Of a stretch of 64,000 bases of DNA, positions 33,725 through 44,547 are shown one piece after another (position 1 is the stretch's first letter; the number at the start of each line of letters is the position of its first letter). Below the pieces are notes generated by a model that saw nothing but the letters and a program-made list of their open reading frames with translations, ran no database searches and was not told the origin of the DNA. This DNA is from Meconema thalassinum (Eukaryota; Arthropoda; Insecta; Orthoptera; Tettigoniidae), in contig OX336389.2 of NCBI GenBank assembly GCA_946902985.2, positions 128,065,572 through 128,129,571 of the forward strand, given 5' to 3'. Position numbers and translations under genes: made by a program.

Positions 33725-33925
33725 TGCAGCAGAGTGCACCTACCGCTCTCCATTCCCCACGCGGGTAATGGAGTCTGTTGAAAGAGTCCTGGGGCTTCGA
33801 GCGAAGCGAGAAGCCCTCCTGCCTTTCTAACATGTGTAGCATTTGTAGCATGCGTCATTTGAAATGATATAAAGTCTAGTCTTTCAGACTGACTTTAACT
33901 TTTTTTACTTACGGTCTGAGGTCAT

Positions 33926-34206
33926 CTGCACCACCGATTTGGGCAACAGTGGATAGATCGTGGTGGCCCGATTGCTTGGCCTGCACGTTCACCCGACTTG
34001 ACACCGCTAGGCTACTACCTGTAAGGTCTTATGAAAACCTTGATTTACGAGACCCCTGTGGAATCCGAGGAAGACCTACTGTCGCAGGTTATGGCTGCGG
34101 CGGATGTTGAAGGAGCGTGGATTGGTGATCGTGTGTACCAGAACATGGTACGGAGATACCGTGTCTGTGTTGACGTCGTTGGTCGTCACATCGATCCCCA
34201 CCTGTA
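33926..34206 (+). pseudogene. DDE transposase, C-terminal fragment
   Basis: Carries the downstream catalytic region: DRGGPIAWPARSPDLTPLGY with the final acidic residue context of DD34D/E transposases, then LIYETPVESEEDL and YQNMVRRYRVCVDV, ending at TAA 34204-34206. An in-frame stop follows GYYL, so it is non-functional. It joins logically to 31865-31963 across the nested insert. Confidence 0.75.
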
Positions 34207-34310
34207 ATTGAGGGGCGTTTTCACAAAACTTGTTATCTGCAAAAACCTTTTTTTAAGGAGAGCTGTTTTTCTAAATACACCCATATAATGATGATTTAAA
34301 AAATTATAGG

Positions 34311-34565
34311 TGGGATATATTTGAATCTTAGAATGGAATAGATTAATGTATTTGGAAGAAAGGATTTATTTTTATTTTCATGTAGAATATATCAGTAAAT
34401 TTCTAGAATTTTTACAAAACTCGCTATCTGGATATACTAATATGAAGCTTACATGAAATATCCACTATGCTCCACTAATTATATGGTATAATAATACTCA
34501 TTTTAACACAAACACATTGACATTGCATAATTAAGTCGAACATTTCGAAAGACAATTATTTTAAA
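34311..34565 (+). repeat. 255-bp direct repeat, left copy
   Basis: GTGGGATATATTTGAATC to CGAAAGACAATTATTTTAAA is repeated at 37227-37481 with only a handful of differences, flanking 2.66 kb. The repeats do not have TG...CA ends, so they are not ordinary LTRs. Confidence 0.85.
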
Positions 34566-37226
34566 TGAACCCTTATCATTGTGTCCAATAATAATGTTTC
34601 ATATTTATTTTAAAAAAACGCTGGAAATACGAAATACATGAGATGCTGGATATTTGAGTGAAATTTATATAGCAAGCAAACTGGACTTGGCAAGATGGGC
34701 AGCGTGCTCTGTGGAAGCTATCGACAGTTTCACAACCAATGCTATTCTTATTCTTCTGAGAAATCAGGTATAACGCTGAGGCGTACGTGACCCTCAACCA
34801 AGCCTGGGTGCTTTGTCCACGGCAGGGAGTGAGAGAGAGGAGAAGAGTCGTGACGTCAAAATAAGGGCGGGATTTGTAAGGTCAGAACTCCGACGCCAAC
34901 TTAACTGACGAATGAGAGACGAGGACGCCAGAACATAGCATCAGGGTGTTTTGCGTGCTAAATGGTTATAAAAAGATCTAGCGATCAGTTTGCGTGTTAG
35001 GCGGCAGATTCGCGACCTGTGAGAAATTACAAGTTTTTTGAGAGGTCACACATAATTATAGGCCCATTATTAAAAATATTGAGGAACTATTACCCCTACC
35101 ACGGGAACTTTTATGCTTTCTGTATATAAACTAATGTCTGAGATGAACCGGGTCACTCCTAATTAGTCTTCGACAGTCAATTTTAAGACGTCTTTATGAC
35201 GGTCTATGTTAAGATTCTAGTTGTGTGTCGACAACTAAGTTATAATTTCGTAAATTGTGAGGTGGCAAATAGCCATAGTAATAGGACAAGTCTACGATCT
35301 GCATAGGACTATATGAGGAAATAAAATACTCATAAAGCAGATAGTTAACAGTTTTAAAACTTTAATTTAATTTTGTTTTAACAGCGGCAAGATGACGACC
35401 ATGGAACGAAGACAACAAGTTTCATCCTCCATCACCATGAGTGTTATGGGCTAAAGAGGCCTAATGGTGGGAGATGACGAGGTGGGAGGCCTCTGGAAAG
35501 CGGTTTAAGTGATGAGTATTAAAATTGATTTATTGATTTTGGACGGGGGGAATCGCGATAGATGTGTGGAACTTTGTACAGCTTTTATTTGTGTGGTTTA
35601 ATTTAAATTTAGAGTTTGATTTTCTTAACTGACATGCGTGTAGTAATTTTTGGCATTGCGTGACAATTATGTTGTACAGTAATTTTTGTAACTTAAATAT
35701 TGTCCTTATGTATACGTACATTTTATAGCGAAATGGCCTCATATGATTAACGTATCAATAAAAATTGTAGGCATGAATGAGAACCTAGAAACAACAATGA
35801 TAAATGGACTGGATTAATGATAATGTAAAACAAAAACTAGACATGGGGGGAAAATTAGTGTTTTTGTTGCTTTTATAACTCGGGCTAATTCTGATTCCAG
35901 TAATTAATTCTTTATTGTCGTTTGGACAAATTGTGTGTCATTTATCTGAAAGGTGTGCTGGTTCATATGCTGCGACGAGATCTACGAGGGTGTGTCACGT
36001 ATACTTACTTGTGGTGTGATTGCGAGGATTGGCGACACCTATTCTTGACTGCAACAATCATTCCGGCAAATTAGTTACCCAAGGGGCTAAGTTTGACCTG
36101 GAGATGTGTTCTTGAAAATCCCTGAGAGGATGTTTTGAGATAATGTGATATTTTGTATTTACGCGTTTAACAGGTGACGATAGGCAAAGGTCGCTGGACG
36201 CTGGCTGTGGGCCAGAATCTATTTAGCGTGACACACATTACTACGATGGGGGAATTAATCAGCCACTTACTCAGATATGCGATAACAAACCCAGCTGTCT
36301 TCAGCTCTGTTATGACACGTAAAGGTTTGCTTTAAAGCCTGATGAGTTAAGGTTATTTTATTTGGCTTAATTTGGGGAGTTGCCATGTTGTGGATCTGAA
36401 GGTTTTTATCACGACTACGACTTATTTGTTCATTGTTTAAACGCCAAATTTTTCGGCGTGAATTTAAAAATTTGTATTTGTTGTTGTTGGCTCTTATTCC
36501 AAGGCCATTGTGTTCATTGTAAATATAATTTGGCAACCGGCCAAACTTGTTCATGTCACGTTATGATTTCCTAGTGTTTGAGGTATAAGACGGTAATTTC
36601 CGCAGCCCTTATTTTAAATAATACACACGTGTATTTGGCTGTAGTAATCTAAGATTAGAGCATGTCAGTAGTGTATTTAATTATGTAATTGTTGTTCCCA
36701 CATTTCCGTAATTCATCTTCGCAGTACGGAGTTCGTTCCCGAACCGACTGTTTTTGGTCGGAAACGAGCGCCCGTCAAAGTGCTCATTACTTGAACTAGT
36801 TTTAAAACGCGTGTCGCTCATAAATATTAAATTCTTGTATTGTTATTTTTTTGTTTGTCATTTTTGGATCTTGTGATCCGTATCTTTGTTACATTGGATT
36901 AAGTGACATTGCAGTTACAACATTGTTAGACAGCTGTCATCCCATGTCACCATGGTACGTCAGGCTAGTCAGTGTCAGATCTGTTCACGTGCGAGTGAAT
37001 TAAATTTTAGGGTGGTTTATTGTTAAGTGTTTATATTTGATTCAGTTATTACATTTGTTATTTTTAAAATCCTGTGTTTTTAGCTTATTCTTAATAATTA
37101 GTTGACCTTATGAACCCTGGAAGTTATTTTAGATAGCATAAAATCTCTAAGTCACATTCACAAGAATCCATTACGACCCCGAACCTCGAATCTTGTCTAC
37201 ATGCTATTATCCAAGGGTACAATAAG
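34566..37226. other. 2.66-kb block between direct repeats
   Basis: No protein domain seen. Contains a TGACGTCA at 34851-34858, TATAAAAAG at 34967-34975 with TCAGTT at 34985, and GC-richer DNA near 34800-35000. This could be a promoter or part of a long solo LTR. The right end (ACGACCCCGAACCTCG, about 37174) looks U5-like, but I cannot define termini. Confidence 0.35.
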
Positions 37227-37481
37227 TGGGATATATTTGAATCTTAGAATGGAATAGATTAATGTATTTGGAAGAAAGGATTTATTTTTATTTTCATGTA
37301 GAATATATAAGTAAATTTCTAGACTTTTTACAAAACTCTCTATCTGGATATACTAATATGAAGCTTACATGAATTATCCACTATGCTCCACTAATTATAT
37401 GGTATAATAATACTCATTTTAACACAAACACATTGACATTGCATAATTAAGTCGAACATTTCGAAAGACAATTATTTTAAA
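37227..37481 (+). repeat. 255-bp direct repeat, right copy
   Basis: Second copy of 34311-34565. It lies just downstream (on the minus strand) of the transposase-like pseudogene ending at 37670, so it may be that element's terminal region. Confidence 0.85.
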
Positions 37482-37669
37482 ATTAATTTTTTTTTCTTCA
37501 TAAAAAGTGTAATGTTTTCTTCACTGTGGTCTGCATAAGTGTCTTTCAAAATCTTATTTTAAACCCATTCTATGATTAGAAAAATATGTACAAATTTTTG
37601 GGAAACCATCACAAATCAATATTTATTTCCACAGTGTAACACAAACACCGAATTAGGATAGTTCAAGAA

Positions 37670-39114
37670 CTAATTCGAAGCTTCTGCCTGATATTCTTCT
37701 TCGATGTTGTCGTTATCATTATCGTTCTGTGCTCACTCACTGAACACGTCCTGGTAAAACAACTTGGCTTCCTGTGATGCTGTGTCAAAATATTCCATCA
37801 ACTTCTTTATATCAGCACTTTTCTTTTTGCTGACATGGTTTCTCAGTTTAACCTCCAATGCCTTTTCCATATTTCTCAATGTTCTTACTCCTTTCTTCAA
37901 TGTTTCCACCTGAATCATAGGTCCTGCATATGTTGTCTTTACGTGCACTTCATCTTTGACAAGCCGAATCACACGTATCTTACTGATTTTAAATGGCAGC
38001 TTATTCTTCAGTAGAGTTGCAGAAGTGGTTTTCAAATCAAAAATCTTCCAATCATTTCCAAGGACTAAACATTTGTCATATTTTCTAAGAATCTCATAAT
38101 ACTGAGAAGGTACAGTGATTGTATCTAAGCACCTATACTCCTTCTAAATATTTCCAAAAATACGATCTGGTGGTAAATAACTGTGACCTCTGATGGGAAA
38201 ATAATGTAGTATCTTCCTGAAAGTCGTCGACTTCTCAATTATCCTCATTAATGTGGCCAGCATTGTAGAATTTTTATTTTGTGAGAAGCAAGAATCAGAG
38301 AAGAGTCGAAGAATAATATTTTTCTTCTTTTCCCGGCGTAACTTTGCTTCCAGCTCCATAATATAATGTCTGAGAGCTGATGCTATTTCGTTGGTGCCTC
38401 GAGAACTTTGTGTTTCCAGCCAGGTGTAGTGGGAAATATTTTCACACTTGTTGTCACCCTGTAGCTGTAGAACTGTTAAATTATACAGCCACACCTGACG
38501 GCTGTAAAATATTTCTCCAATGGGAAGTTCGGGAAGTGGCTGGTTCTACTGGCAGTCAAAACAGATATTAATAACATCATCTTTAGTTGATTTTAATATC
38601 TGAAAAAAAAAATTGGGTCTCAATTTGTGCAGCCTATATTCTATTCTCAGTTTGTTTTTTACTTCCAGATCAGAGGTAGCTTTAATCTTTAATAGAAACT
38701 GTGCACATGTAGAACAAGTATCCGTGTTGGGGTTACCAAATCCCAGATTGAAATATTTGTAAAACACAGATTTGTACTTAGACAAAGAACATTTTAAATC
38801 ACCATCTCGAACACTCTCATCATTGTACCGTTTCCACATCATCTTCAAGTTCAGTTCCGGTGGCAAATACGAACGACAGGTATCTCGACGAGAGTAATGA
38901 GCCAGCCGACATTTGTATTTCAAAATATTTATTTTAATCTGCTGCGTCTGCTCTTCATCTTTTTAATTCTTCCGCCGACCACCACGATTTTCTTTTGGAA
39001 TCTGTCCAGTGATGACATATTTTCTAGCCAGGCGTTGTAGTCTATCCTTTGAAACACTCAGGATACTGGCAAAAGTAGAAGCACATACGTCAATATCTTG
39101 CCCCGCTTCATTTT
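37670..39114 (-). pseudogene. transposase-like protein, main part (DUF7869-like)
   Basis: A minus-strand frame stays open apart from in-frame stops. Its order is VCASTFASILSVSKDRLQRL, GQIPKENRGGRRKN, YLPPELNLKMMW, GFGNPNTDTCSTCAQF, INICFDCQ, TRGTNEIAS-type LETQSSRGTNEIASAL, LFSDSCFSQNKNSTM, FPIRGHSYLPPDRIFG, and an acidic tail. These motifs recur in a widespread uncharacterised arthropod repeat protein that I associate with DUF7869, probably a transposase. Stops occur near 38965 (after RKN), at 38546-38548, at 38144-38146 and at 37733-37735; the last codon is TAG at 37670-37672. No frameshift is needed in this part. The N-terminal part lies at 41150-41559 beyond an inserted element. Confidence 0.7.
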
Positions 39115-41178
39115 TAGCCTACTTTCGATGTTTGCAAAAAAAATGAAAGTAGACTTATGAGATCAACACAGGGCGAAAAATTGTGTGTGTGTGTCTGTGT
39201 GTGTACTCTGAATGTCTGTCCCCCCCCCCCTATCAATTCGAACACGGTGAACCCGAATTGAACTAAATTTGGTACAAAGGTAGCACTAGCAAAGGACACC
39301 TCAGTGTCATGTTTTATATCGCCGCCATCTTGACGGAAACGTAATGGCGGCCACCCAAATGTTCAAAGCTTAAATCAAATTACGACTAACCTAATCATCC
39401 GATCTCTACCAAATTTTGCAACAACATACCTATATGGGGGGAGCATCCTTTGACCAAACTAATAGGTCATCAGCCTAATAGTTTGCGGATGGCGGCCATC
39501 TTTGTGTGAAAATCGATTCCCCCTATTAATTCGAACACCGTGAAACCGAATGGAACGAAATTTGGTACAGAGGTAGTACTAGCGAAGGGCACCTCAGTGT
39601 CATGTTTTATATCGCCGCCATCTTGACGGAAACGTAATGGAAGCCACACAAATGTTCAAAGCTTAAATCAAATTACGACTAACCTAATCATCCGATCTCT
39701 ACTAAATTTTTCAACAACATACCATTATGGAGGAAGCACCCTTTTACCAAATTAATAGGTCATTAGCCTAGTAGTTTGCGGATGACAGCCATCTTTGTGT
39801 CAAAATCGATTCCCCCAATTAATTCGAACACGGTGAAACCGAATGGAACGAAGTTTGGTACAGAGGTAGCACTAGCAAAGGGCACCTCAGTGTCATGTTT
39901 TATATCGCCGCCATCTTGACGGAAACGTAATGGTGGCCACACAAATGTTCAAAGCTTAAATCAAATTACAATTAACCTAATCATCCGATCTCTACCAAAT
40001 TTTGCAACAACATACCTTTGTGGGGGGAGCATCCTTTGACCAAACTAATTGGTCATTAGCCTAATAGTTTGCGGATGGCGGCCATCTTTGTGTCAAAATC
40101 GATTCCCCCTATTAATTCGAACACGGTGAAACCGAATGGAACGAAATTTGGTACAGTGGTAGCACTAGCAAAGGGCACCTCAGTGTCATGTTTTATATCG
40201 CCGCCATCTTGACGGAAACGTAATGGCGGCCACACAAATGTTCAAGGCTTAAATCAAATTACGACTAACATAAACATCCGATCTCTACCAAATTTTGCAA
40301 CATACCTTTATGGAGGGAGCATCCTTTGACCAAACTAATTGGTCATTACCCTAATAGTTTGTGGATGGCGGTCATCTTTGTGTGAAAATCGATTCCCCCT
40401 ATTAATTCGAACACGGTGAAACCGAATGGAACGAAAATTGGTACAGAGTTAGCAATAGCAAATGGCACCTCAGTGTCATGTTTTATATCGCCACCATCTT
40501 GACGGAAACGTAATCGCGGCCACCCAAATTTTTTAAATCTAATTACGACCAACCTAATAATCTAGTCTCTACCAAATTTTGCAACAACATACCTTTATGT
40601 GGGAAGCATATTCTGACCAAACTGCAAGATCATCAGCCCAATAGTTTGCAGATGGTGGTCAAGTATGTGTGCAAATCGATTCCCCCTATCAATTCAAACA
40701 CGGTGAAACCGAATTGAACGAAATTTAGTAAAGAGGTAGCACTAGCAAAGGGCACCTCAGTGTCATGTTTTATATCGCCGCCATCTTGACGGAAACGGAA
40801 TGACGGCCACCCAAATGTTAAAAGCTTAAATCAAATTTCGACCATCCTAATAATTTGATCTCTACCGGATTTGGCAACAACATGCCTTTTTGTGGAAAGC
40901 ATCTTATGACTGACTACAAGGTCATCAGCCCAATAGTTTGCAAATAGCGGCCATGTATGTGTGCAAATGCATTCCCCATATAAATTCAAACACGGTGGAA
41001 CCGAATTGAATGAAATTTTTTACAGAGGTAGCACTAGCAAGGGGCACCTCATATTCATGTTTAATATCCCTATAGCACGTTGTATTTCAACAATCTGCTA
41101 CAACCAACATTCAATTTTACTACTTGAAAAGGACAAAGAGTTATAACAATACCCATGCATTTAGGAGAAAGTAGGCTA
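39115..41178. mobile_element. TIR element carrying a 293-bp tandem array
   Basis: TAGCCTACTTTC at 39115-39126 is inverted at 41167-41178 (GAAAGTAGGCTA). Outside these points the transposase-like pseudogene continues on both sides, so the insert boundaries are seen directly. The flanks fit a TA-type target. Inside are a TG-rich stretch, the motif ACTCTGAATGTCTGTCCCC, and more than six 293-bp units; there is no coding capacity. Confidence 0.75.
39231..41075. repeat. 293-bp tandem repeat, about 6.3 units
   Basis: The landmark TATYAATTCRAACACGG starts at 39231, 39524, 39817, 40110, 40400, 40687 and 40979 (spacings 293, 293, 293, 290, 287, 292). Units share GGCACCTCAGTGTCATGTTT and ATCGCCGCCATCTTGACGG. 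The left units are more alike than the right ones. A second array starts at 63194. Confidence 0.97.
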
Positions 41179-41559
41179 TATGTTCTTTACTGAACATCTT
41201 GTTTACATGGTAGGATATTGTCACGGATCTCTTTCTCTTTTTCTCCTCTTCAACGGTAGTTCGCCTTGCAGGGTTTGTGACGGTCATATATTGGCTTAGA
41301 AAGATATCTTGCTTCAACTTTGTATCATTATTATAAAAAAAAAATCTCTAAAGTGGATCAAGTCATTTAGAGACAATCTAGATGTCAAACAATGTTTATT
41401 AATTTTCATTTCTCCTTCCCTGTCAAGGCCATGGGTACAAGCAAGGTTAGGTATATCACCAGAATCAGCATACCTGGAGGTTCGTGGTGTACAGGCTTCT
41501 CCTCGACGCCTCTTACGTCCTTTTGGAACTTCTTCGACTGGTGACACATATTCACTCAT
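41150..41559 (-). pseudogene. transposase-like protein, N-terminal part
   Basis: Starts MSEYVSPVEEVPKGRKRRRG, followed by HCLTSRLSLNDLIHFRDFFF. At a nine-T run (plus 41336-41344 as A) the frame shifts into DTKLKQDIFLSQYMTVTNPA and KKRKRSVTISYHV, then meets the inserted TIR element at 41178. This matches the expected N-terminus of the protein continued at 39114. The frameshift adds to the stops downstream: dead gene. Confidence 0.6.
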
Positions 41560-41792
41560 TTCTTTACTTTACTGATATTTAATATTACTCAGATGAATAG
41601 GTCTGCAGAATGCTGAATTAACGGTCTTTTCAAACAATGTGAACTGTTCCAATAATGAAAGAAACCATTCAATCATATATAACTTAACCAGTATAGCACG
41701 ATACGTCTGGTAGGAATGTCTGCGACACGATCACTTCACACTTCCACACAGAGTTACTCCTCTCACGCTTCTGCTGAAACAGCATTTCACTG
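41560..41792. other. upstream flank of the pseudogene
   Basis: Nothing recognised; probably the element's 5' region, interrupted by the MITE that follows. Confidence 0.35.
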
Positions 41793-41794
41793 TA

Positions 41795-42178
41795 CAGGCC
41801 GTACGTTTGTTTTAGACGATTGCCCTTGAGCTTGAAGCCTGCGGGTGAGCCTGTACACAGTCACTCTCTCACCCTATCACTTCACATTTGTCACCACCGA
41901 TCAGATGTAATGGAATTCCAAACTTGAGCACGTGGCGACACCGACTTGCAGACAGTACAGTCAACGTCGAAGTTTTGTGTGACGTGGAAGTACACGTTAC
42001 GTATTTACGAACAGAACGTCATTATATTTGCCAATGACTGTACTTCAGTAGCAGTGTGAGACAGCTTTGTGAATCATCGGACCGCTTGGGGCAGCTGATA
42101 ACAACACAGGTACTGCAGTAACTCGCCTCCAGGCTTACATTAAGATTTTTCACTCGTCTAAAACAAACGTCCGGCCTG
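41795..42178 (-). mobile_element. MITE copy 1 (384 bp, TA target)
   Basis: Ends CAGGCCGTACGTTTGTTTTA and its inverse (TAAAACAAACGTCCGGCCTG), about 28-30 bp TIRs, flanked by TA at 41793-41794 and 42179-42180. The interior matches copy 2 (43913-44286) in the opposite orientation. TIR length and TA target fit a Tc1/mariner-type non-autonomous element. Strand is relative. Confidence 0.9.
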
Positions 42179-42180
42179 TA

Positions 42181-43099
42181 TGTCGCTCTCCGAAGGTCAG
42201 CTTTCTTTCATCACAAACAGGAAGCTTACCAGCATAATCTGTCTCACGGTCTGCCTCGGTATCTGTGGAGACCTATTTCTAAAGCACTGTCAGAGAATCG
42301 AAATTGTTAAGAAAAATGGTATCACTAAAAACGCAATCACAAAATAACCAAACGTATAAAACCAAAACCAGACCAATTTTTTTGCAATCTACATGGATAG
42401 AAATTTGATGCGTTTAGCGCACCAAAAATATTCGTACACATTGAAAGGCGTGTTTTGCGACTTTTACATCGAGCTTCCAGAAAAGTATCAAGGCGCGTTA
42501 CAGTTTCGGCAAGTCGAGTTGGTACCGACAAAGGGAGAAAGTCACTGCTTAAATTGCCAACCAAGATTGCAGTTTGGACGTCGGCAACATTTTTTGGTGC
42601 GAAAAAAGCCCCAAATTCCTATCCGTGCATTGCTGCACATTCATCGTGACATCACTATAGACATCGATTCGGTAATCACAAGGTTTGCTAAACAAAATAA
42701 ACGAGTTGATTTTGTTATGTAAATAATCGTTTTTATATAACAGGTATTAATTGAAAATATACAGTTGTAATAGAAATAATAATTGCAATAAAGATATTTT
42801 CAGTAATGAATAAAATGAAAAAAAAAACTGTTTTTCAGTTAAAATTCGTTAAGTTTTATTTGTCTGGACATTGTGTTTTCATTTTTTGAGTCTGAAAAAA
42901 AAAATTGGTCTCCGTTTGGGGGGGGGGTCATGACCCCCGTGACCCCCTTGAATCCGTGCCTGCCAACAGTAGATACCGAGTTTTGAAACGTTTCTTGTTT
43001 TTCTGAAGTATTTACCAAGTTTAGCTTAATTCTGACAGTGTAATTCAATTCTCCTGACACCAAAACATCGGATTATGTCAAAACCTCAAAATTGACAAA
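42181..43099. other. unassigned, one unidentified frame
   Basis: A 109-codon plus frame (42393-42722) includes YTLKGVFCDFYIELPEKYQG; no family recognised, possibly a transposon 5' region. A GC-palindrome, GGGGGTCATGACCCCC, lies at about 42923-42938. No other gene. Confidence 0.3.
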
Positions 43100-43335
43100 A
43101 ATGTAGTTACCGAGTTTTGTGAAACCGCCCCTCAATTGGACCTAGACGACAAGCAGCAGGAATTGAACAGAGCGCCGAAAGTGCGGGAGTTGTGAGCGTG
43201 TGCTGTGGTGGTTTTTTGCGGGAAGCGGGAAGACGGTACACAAGTTCCTATGCTAAACTTAACCGTCTTGGTCTCCCCTACATCCTGAATGATGCTGATA
43301 GATTGTAGCCACCCAAGGAGATAATATTGCTGGTG
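43100..43335 (-). mobile_element. internally deleted relative of the DDE element
   Basis: On the minus strand, CCAATTGAGGGGCGGTTTCA near 43137 resembles the 3' end at 34207-34225. GGTTAAGTTTAGCATAGG near 43255 resembles the left flank at 31622-31645 (GGTTAAGTTTAACATAGG). The two ends lie close together, as in a non-autonomous deletion derivative. Confidence 0.45.
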
Positions 43336-43336
43336 G

Positions 43337-43912
43337 TTGTGGATTAAACCATGCATAGTAAAGAAATCAGAAATCCCTATGGATGTCGAATTGGCAGGTG
43401 AACACCTAAAGGAGGCAGGTGACTTCTGTTATTTGGGAAGCAAAATAACCAGTGATGGACGAAGCAAAGAGGATATAAAAAGTAGGTTAGCACAGGCAAG
43501 GAAAGCATTTCTACAGAAAGGGAATCTGTTGACATCGAATATAGATTTAGGTATAAGGAAGTCATTTTTGAAAGCCTTTGTCTGGAGTGCGGCGCTCAAT
43601 GGAAGTGAAACTTGGACTATTGGTGCAGCAGAAAAGAAGAGAATAGAAGCGTTTGAAATGTTGTGTTTCAGGAGAATGATGAAGATCAGATGGGTTGATA
43701 GGGTTACGAATGCAGAGGTATTAAGACGAGTGGGAGAGGACAGATGTTTCTGGCAACTGCTAATGAAGAGAAGAGATAGGTTGGTAGGACACATACTAAG
43801 ACACCCATGAATAGCAAACTTATTATAGAAGGAAGGGTGGAGGGTGAGAACAGTAGGGGTACACCAAGGTTAGAATATGCTAAACAGATTGCCTCGGATG
43901 TAGGGTGTGGTA
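43337..43912 (+). pseudogene. LINE reverse transcriptase C-terminus
   Basis: A 157-residue frame gives the region downstream of the palm of an insect LINE reverse transcriptase: DFCYLGSKITSDGRSKEDIK, WSAALNGSETWTIG, FEMLCFRRMMKIRW and GHILRHP. A small frameshift at about 43808 moves the frame to LIIEGRVEGENSRGTPRLEY. The gene is then interrupted by a MITE at 43913 and resumes at 44289. The 5' two-thirds of the element is absent, consistent with 5' truncation at insertion. Confidence 0.85.
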
Positions 43913-44286
43913 CAGGCCGGACGTTTGTTTTAGACGAGTGAAAAATCTTAATGGAAGCCTGGAGGCGAGTTACTACAGCACCTGTCTTGTTGTCACTTGT
44001 CCCATGCAGTCAGATGATTGACAAAGCTTTCTGACACTACTGCTGAAGTACAGTCATTTCAGTCAGTTCTGTTCGTAATTATGTAACGTGTACTTCCGCG
44101 TCACACAATACTTAGACGTCGACTGTACTGTCTCCACAGTGGTGTCGTCACGAGCTCAAGTCTTGAATTCCATTACATCAGACCGGTGATGACAAATGTG
44201 AAGCGATAGGGCTAGAGTGACTGTGTACAGGTTCGCCCGCAAGCTTCAAGGTTAAGGGCAATCGTCTAAAACAAACGTCCGGCCTG
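43913..44286 (+). mobile_element. MITE copy 2 (374 bp, TA target)
   Basis: Same TIRs as copy 1 (CAGGCCGGACGTTTGTTTTA), opposite orientation, flanked by TA at 43911-43912 and 44287-44288. Removing it plus one TA restores the LINE reading frame (GCGSYVEIKRLAQ), confirming the boundaries. Confidence 0.93.
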
Positions 44287-44375
44287 TAGCTATGTAGAGA
44301 TAAAGCGATTAGCTCAGGACAGGGAAGCGTGGAGTGCTGCATCAAACCAGTCGAAAGACTGAAGATTCAAACAAC
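44287..44375 (+). pseudogene. LINE 3' end
   Basis: Last codons of the LINE protein (VEIKRLAQDREAWSAASNQS, then a stop near 44358) and the 3' tail with CAA repeats (AAACAACAACAG). Confidence 0.8.
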
Positions 44376-44547
44376 AACAGTAAAGATATACTTGTCAAAA
44401 AGGCTATCTCTACTTTTCGATTGAACCTCGTATTAGAGATTGGAGCATGAGTATCTAGTTTTGAAAAAATTCCAATTTGGCTCCACTACCAGAAATGTTC
44501 TGCCTATAGCACAGTGCCAAATAGTAACTTGTTGATTATTATTATTC
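44376..44547. other. spacer
   Basis: Nothing recognised. Confidence 0.4.

Larger units (their letters stand above)
31964..33869. mobile_element. nested DNA transposon in the DDE gene
   Basis: Inserted between the two transposase fragments. TATCATTTCAAATGA at 31964-31978 is inverted at 33855-33869. A second inner inverted pair (ATACCATAGCGTATAGAAG near 32000 and CTTCTAAACGCTATGGTTAT near 33463) lies inside. The 13-base core is itself palindromic, so the outer pair is only weak evidence for true termini. Contains a minus-strand transposase remnant and a CRE-like tandem repeat. Confidence 0.45.
31565..34290 (+). mobile_element. Tc1/mariner-like DDE transposon with nested insert
   Basis: A transposase gene in two parts (31865-31963 and 33926-34206) is split by about 1.9 kb of unrelated transposon. 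Candidate ends are ACAGGGTATTTCTAAATTCC near 31565 and its approximate inverse (TTTTTCTAAATACACCC) near 34270-34290. Ends are imperfect, so limits are approximate. Confidence 0.55.

Noticed and set aside
34311..37481. An LTR retrotransposon with 255-bp LTRs
   Set aside because: Ends are not TG...CA and no gag or pol is found between them.
39346..40552. Open frames repeated along 39-41 kb
   Set aside because: They are translations of the 293-bp tandem repeat and drift in length between units.
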